DNA from: Dokdonella_A sp040002595
GTDB taxonomy: Bacteria; Pseudomonadota; Gammaproteobacteria; Xanthomonadales; Rhodanobacteraceae
Reading direction: 5' to 3'
DNA: 8,213 bases
Assembly: GCA_040002595.1 (NCBI GenBank)
Contig: JBDUED010000114.1
Span: 1-8,213, forward strand
Under the pieces are notes generated by a model. It was not told the DNA's origin and searched no databases. It saw nothing but the letters and a program-made list of their open reading frames with translations. Position 1 is the first letter of the stretch; the number at the start of each line of letters is the position of its first letter. Positions 5,167 through 8,213 of the stretch are shown here, in pieces. The position numbers and the translations under genes were made by a program.

Positions 5167-7056
5167 GTGACTGAGCAGCACTGGAGCGTCGACGCGGCGC
5201 GGCATGCGTGGGCCGTTCCGCATTGGAGCGAGGGCTATTTCGACGTCGGCGACGACGGGAACTTGCACGTGCGTCCGCGTGGCTCGACGGGTCAGAGCGT
5301 GTCGTTGCCTGCCATTGTCGAAGCGGCGCGTGCGCAGGGTTTGCGCCTGCCGCTGCTGGTGCGCTTCGCCGACATCCTCAACGATCGTCGCGCGCGCCTG
5401 CAACGCGCGTTCGCCACAGCGATGGCCGAATGCAATTATGGCGGCGGCTACACGCTGATCTATCCGATCAAGGTCAACCAGCAGAAAAATGTCGCCGGCG
5501 AACTCGCCGCTGATGCAGCGCCGGGCTTCGGCCTGGAAGCGGGTTCAAAACCGGAATTGATGGCGGTGCTTGCGCTGGCACGGGCGGGCAGCACCGTGAT
5601 CTGCAACGGCTACAAGGATCGCGAATACATCCGCCTGGCGCTGATCGGGCGCAAGCTTGGTCTCGAGATTTTCATCGTGATCGAGAAACCGTCGGAACTG
5701 CGCTACGTGATCGAGGAATCACGCGCCCTCGGGGTCGAGCCGCTGCTTGGCGTGCGCATGCGTCTGAAAAGCCTCGGCGCGGGCAAGTGGCAGAACACCG
5801 GTGGCGACAAGGCAAAATTCGGACTTACGCCACGGCAATTGCTGACCCTGCTCGATGAGTTGAACGCCGCGACGTTGTCGCACACGCTGAAACTCCTGCA
5901 TTTCCACATGGGCTCGCAGATGTCCAACGTGCGCGACATCGCCAACGGCATGCGCGAGGCGGTGCGTTACTTCGTCGAACTGTCGCACCTGGGTTTGTCG
6001 ATCACGCATATGGATGTGGGCGGTGGACTCGGCGTCGATTACGAAGGCACGCGCTCGCGTTCGGATTGTTCAATCAACTACGGTCTCGACGAATACGCCT
6101 CGGCGGTGGTGGGCGCACTGGGCGAAGCCTGCGCCGCGAACGGATTGAAAGCGCCGCATGTGCTGACTGAATCGGGTCGCGCGTTGACCGCGCATCACGC
6201 GGTGCTGGTGGTCAACGTCAGCGAAATCGAGCAAGCGCCGCGTGGCGCGGTGCCGCCACCGCGCAGCGATGAACCGGCCGTGCTGCGCCGTCTGCGCGAG
6301 ACGCATGCGCAGATCGACGCGCGACCGCCGACCGAGCTCTATCACGAAGCGCAGTATCAGTTGGCCGAGGGCTATTCGCTGTTTGCGCTGGGCCAATTGT
6401 CGCTGGCCGATCGCGCGCAGCTTGACGACCTGTACTACGCGATCGTCAATGCGGTGCGTTTGCGCTTGAAACCCGACGAGCGCACACATCGCCAGGTGCT
6501 CGATGAACTCAACGCGAGCCTGGTCGACAAGTACTTCGTCAATTTCTCGGTGTTCGAATCGGTGCCCGACATCTGGGCGATCGATCAGGTGTTTCCAATT
6601 GTGCCGATCGCCCACCTTGATCGCGCGCCGGAGCGACGCGGCGTGATCGCCGACCTCACCTGCGATTCGGACGGCCGCATCGATCACTACGTTGACGCCG
6701 ACGGCGTCGATGTGAGCTTGCCGCTGCACGCGCTGCGCGAGGGCGAGCCGTACCGTCTGGGCATTTTCATGGTCGGCGCGTATCAGGAAACGCTCGGCGA
6801 TATCCACAACCTGTTTGGCGACACCGATGCGGTCAACGTGAAGCTGACTGACAGCGGGTATGAATTCACCGCTTTGCGCCGCGGCGATACCACCGATTTG
6901 ATGCTTGATTATGTCGGCTACGATCTGGACACTTTGCGTGCGGCCTATCGCGAAAAGATTGCCGCGGCGGGCGTGTCGGCGGATGAGGCGAAAACGCTCG
7001 AAGCCGCGCTGGAAAAAGGCCTGACCGGGTACACCTATCTCGCCGAAACCCCCTGA
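5167..7056 (+). CDS. speA: Biosynthetic arginine decarboxylase
   Basis: The 629-residue enzyme decarboxylates arginine to agmatine, the first step of the ADC route to putrescine. It is a PLP-dependent fold-III decarboxylase of the alanine racemase-like class. Visible motifs: YPIKVNQ with the PLP lysine Lys102, LHFHMGSQ (245-252), the phosphate-binding GGGLGVDY (285-292), ESGRA (335-339) and CDSDG (499-503) with the catalytic Cys499. The length fits the SpeA family (roughly 630-660). The GTG at 5167 is chosen for its Shine-Dalgarno site and because homologues, as I recall them, begin shortly before the WS..ARH...HW.EGYFDV segment. In-frame starts at 5137 or 5026 would add 10 or 47 unconserved residues and run into the divergent promoter region. 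The agmatine-processing enzymes (AguA/AguB or SpeB) are not here. The gene faces away from speE. Confidence 0.95.
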   Translation: MTEQHWSVDAARHAWAVPHWSEGYFDVGDDGNLHVRPRGSTGQSVSLPAIVEAARAQGLRLPLLVRFADILNDRRARLQRAFATAMAECNYGGGYTLIYPIKVNQQKNVAGELAADAAPGFGLEAGSKPELMAVLALARAGSTVICNGYKDREYIRLALIGRKLGLEIFIVIEKPSELRYVIEESRALGVEPLLGVRMRLKSLGAGKWQNTGGDKAKFGLTPRQLLTLLDELNAATLSHTLKLLHFHMGSQMSNVRDIANGMREAVRYFVELSHLGLSITHMDVGGGLGVDYEGTRSRSDCSINYGLDEYASAVVGALGEACAANGLKAPHVLTESGRALTAHHAVLVVNVSEIEQAPRGAVPPPRSDEPAVLRRLRETHAQIDARPPTELYHEAQYQLAEGYSLFALGQLSLADRAQLDDLYYAIVNAVRLRLKPDERTHRQVLDELNASLVDKYFVNFSVFESVPDIWAIDQVFPIVPIAHLDRAPERRGVIADLTCDSDGRIDHYVDADGVDVSLPLHALREGEPYRLGIFMVGAYQETLGDIHNLFGDTDAVNVKLTDSGYEFTALRRGDTTDLMLDYVGYDLDTLRAAYREKIAAAGVSADEAKTLEAALEKGLTGYTYLAETP

Positions 7057-7072
7057 GAAATTCCCGCGCATC

Positions 7073-7144
7073 TGTAGGAACGGCGATAGCCTCGATGCTT
7101 CTGTGGAAATGGCCATGAACGTCGCGGCTGTCGCCGCTCCTGCC
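7073..7144. repeat. Degenerate REP-like inverted repeat
   Basis: The left arm (7076-7096, beginning AGGAACGGCGATAGCC) and the reverse complement of the right arm (7121-7141, AGGAGCGGCGACAGCC) agree at 17 of 21 positions; two of the mismatches are still G-T pairs. A third related unit, TGTGGAAATGGCCATG, begins at 7102 inside the loop. The core resembles the 'gtaggagcggc' repeats scattered between genes in Xanthomonadales, as I recall them. It sits 17 bases after the speA stop and could fold as an RNA hairpin protecting or ending the speA transcript. No RAYT transposase is in the window. Confidence 0.6.
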
Positions 7145-7187
7145 CAGAACAACGCAAATTCGCCATCTCACCAACGAGTGAATGTTC

Positions 7188-8057
7188 ATGAAAGATCTGA
7201 AAGTCGGCTTTGTCGGACTCGGTGCGATGGGCCAGCCGATGGCCGCCCATCTGGCCCGTGCCGGATTGCTGTGCGCGGTCTGGAACCGCAGCCACGACAA
7301 GGCCATCGCGACCGCGCAGGCGCTGAGCGTTGCCGCGCCGGCCAGCATCGGCGAGCTCGCGCCGCTGTGCAGCCTGATTGCATTGTGCGTGCCGGCCGAT
7401 GCCGACGTGCTTGATCTGGTACAGGAAATCGCGGCGCACGCCCACCCCGGCACCATCGTCGTCGATCATTCGACAGTGTCATCGGTAACCGCGCGTTCGG
7501 CGCAGGCGATCCTTGCTGCGAAAGGTTGCGAATTTCTCGACGCACCGGTCTCCGGCGGCGTCGAGGGTGCCAACAACGGCAAGCTTTCGGTCATGGTCGG
7601 CGGCGACAGCGATGCGTTGATGCGCGCGCGCCCCGCGCTCGATTGCTACGCGCTGCGCGTCAGCCACATGGGTGAGGTCGGCGCGGGACAGAACACCAAG
7701 GCAGTCAATCAGGTGCTGGTCGCCGGCATTGCCCAGGCGGTATGCGAAGGTCTCGCGCTATCGGAACAGCTGGGTCTCGACCCGGAACGCCTGCTGCCAA
7801 CCCTGCAAGCTGGCGCCGCCGGCAACTGGTTTCTCGACAAGCGCGGCGCAACGATGTTGCGGGACGAATTCAGCGTCGGCTTCAAGCTCGTCCTGCTGCA
7901 CAAGGATTTGAAGATCGTGCGCGAACTGGCGCGCAATGCGGGCACCGATCGCTCGGTGATCGAAAAATCGCTGGCCGATTACGCGGTGCTGGTAGCGCAG
8001 GGCTGCGGCGACGAGGATATCTCCGCGTTGATCCGGCTCAAGCGCAAACGCGCTTGA
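7188..8057 (+). CDS. NAD(P)-dependent beta-hydroxyacid dehydrogenase (3-hydroxyisobutyrate dehydrogenase family)
   Basis: The 289-residue product is a full-length beta-HAD enzyme. It has an N-terminal Rossmann fold with GLGAMG (residues 10-15: G-L-G-A-M-G), a WNRS turn (32-35) that would favour NADP over NAD, and DHST (93-96). The substrate-binding DAPVSGG is at 118-124, the catalytic Lys171 lies in GQNTKAVNQ, and HKDLK (238-242) is in the helical C-terminal domain. These enzymes oxidise or reduce 3-hydroxyacids such as 3-hydroxyisobutyrate, tartronate semialdehyde, glyoxylate/succinic semialdehyde or L-serine. The sequence does not fix the substrate. ATG 7188 is preferred over ATG 7182 because GAG at 7176-7178 is then about nine bases away instead of three, and the protein starts directly at the Rossmann strand. 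It is separated from speA by 131 bp with a REP-like repeat and is convergent with the next gene. No valine-catabolism neighbours are seen. Confidence 0.9.
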   Translation: MKDLKVGFVGLGAMGQPMAAHLARAGLLCAVWNRSHDKAIATAQALSVAAPASIGELAPLCSLIALCVPADADVLDLVQEIAAHAHPGTIVVDHSTVSSVTARSAQAILAAKGCEFLDAPVSGGVEGANNGKLSVMVGGDSDALMRARPALDCYALRVSHMGEVGAGQNTKAVNQVLVAGIAQAVCEGLALSEQLGLDPERLLPTLQAGAAGNWFLDKRGATMLRDEFSVGFKLVLLHKDLKIVRELARNAGTDRSVIEKSLADYAVLVAQGCGDEDISALIRLKRKRA

Positions 8058-8062
8058 TGGCA

Positions 8063-8090
8063 AACGCGGCAGCCCCAACAAGGGCGCGTT
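8063..8090. terminator. Possible hairpin between convergent genes
   Basis: AACGC (8063-8067) pairs with GCGTT (8086-8090), and GCCC (8072-8075) with GGGC (8082-8085), around a six-base loop with a four-base bulge. It lies five bases after the dehydrogenase stop and before the end of the convergent gene. There is no T-run, so termination is only suggested by position. Confidence 0.28.
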
Positions 8091-8103
8091 GTCCAAAGGA
8101 CGT

Positions 8104-8213
8104 TCAGTTCAATCCAAACTTCCACAACTTGGCATTGTTGTCGGTGAGGTAGAGCGCGCCATTGACCAGGATCGGGCTCTGCCAATGGATGGCGCCGATG
8201 ATTGGCGAACTCC
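8104..8213 (-). CDS. C-terminal end of a probable PQQ-like beta-propeller repeat protein (5' part outside window)
   Basis: Only the last 35 codons and the TGA stop are visible; the start is beyond the right edge. The end reads SSPIIGAIHWQSPILVNGALYLTD and then NNAKLWKFGLN (residues quoted in two parts). The pattern SPI.VNG.LY..D....L is the strand pair typical of WD40/PQQ-like beta-propeller blades. It is convergent with the dehydrogenase gene, 46 bp apart. The same short pattern also occurs in other beta-propeller proteins, so the family call is tentative, but the open frame, codon use and plausible terminal blade make a real gene end likely. Confidence 0.55.
   Translation of the reverse strand, partial: SSPIIGAIHWQSPILVNGALYLTDNNAKLWKFGLN

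Noticed and set aside
6070..7152. Long minus-strand open frame of 360 codons
   Set aside because: It is antisense to speA, which has complete catalytic motifs. The frame shows no family features and is a product of codon bias.
1..8213. CRISPR array, tRNA, rRNA, insertion sequence, prophage or toxin-antitoxin pair
   Set aside because: No regularly spaced repeats, cloverleaf-like segments, transposase motifs or small paired genes were seen on either strand.

Overview
This is a GC-rich (about 63-65 % by eye) bacterial chromosomal segment with dense, ordinary housekeeping and accessory genes. The encoded families (a SixA phosphatase of typical length, biosynthetic SpeA, SpeE and a ClsC-type phospholipase D lipoprotein) fit a gammaproteobacterium. 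The GC content, many GTG starts and a REP-like repeat of the 'tgtaggagcggc' kind point to Xanthomonadales, probably the Rhodanobacteraceae/Xanthomonadaceae side. That placement is inferred from memory of such genomes, not from a search.

Layout. Positions 1-2587, minus strand: a tight three-gene run, sixA -> yceI-like -> ClsC-like phospholipase D lipoprotein. The last two overlap by four bases (GTGA), and the phospholipase gene leaves the window at its left end, just inside the second HKD motif. Positions 2588-2821: a non-coding gap with one clear hairpin. Positions 2822-3298, minus: a small secreted EF-hand protein with a hairpin just before its start. Positions 3406-4038, minus: an orphan ParA/MinD-type ATPase with no ParB partner in view. 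Positions 4150-5022, minus: spermidine synthase (speE). Positions 5023-5166: a divergent promoter region. Positions 5167-7056, plus: biosynthetic arginine decarboxylase (speA), with a GTG start supported by a Shine-Dalgarno sequence. Positions 7057-7187: a gap holding a degenerate REP-like inverted repeat. Positions 7188-8057, plus: an NAD(P)-dependent beta-hydroxyacid dehydrogenase. Positions 8104-8213, minus: the C-terminal end of a probable beta-propeller (PQQ-like repeat) protein.

How the genes work together. The clearest functional unit is the divergent speA/speE pair. SpeA makes agmatine from arginine. Agmatine becomes putrescine through enzymes not encoded here, and SpeE adds an aminopropyl group from decarboxylated SAM (made by SpeD, also not here) to give spermidine. 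The sixA-yceI-phospholipase run couples a cytoplasmic phosphohistidine phosphatase with two predicted exported proteins whose families concern lipids or isoprenoids; a shared role is only an inference. I found no defence system, CRISPR array, tRNA, rRNA, prophage or insertion sequence, and no strong evidence for a previously undescribed system. The most interesting items are the sixA-yceI-phospholipase coupling, the orphan ParA, and the REP-like repeat.
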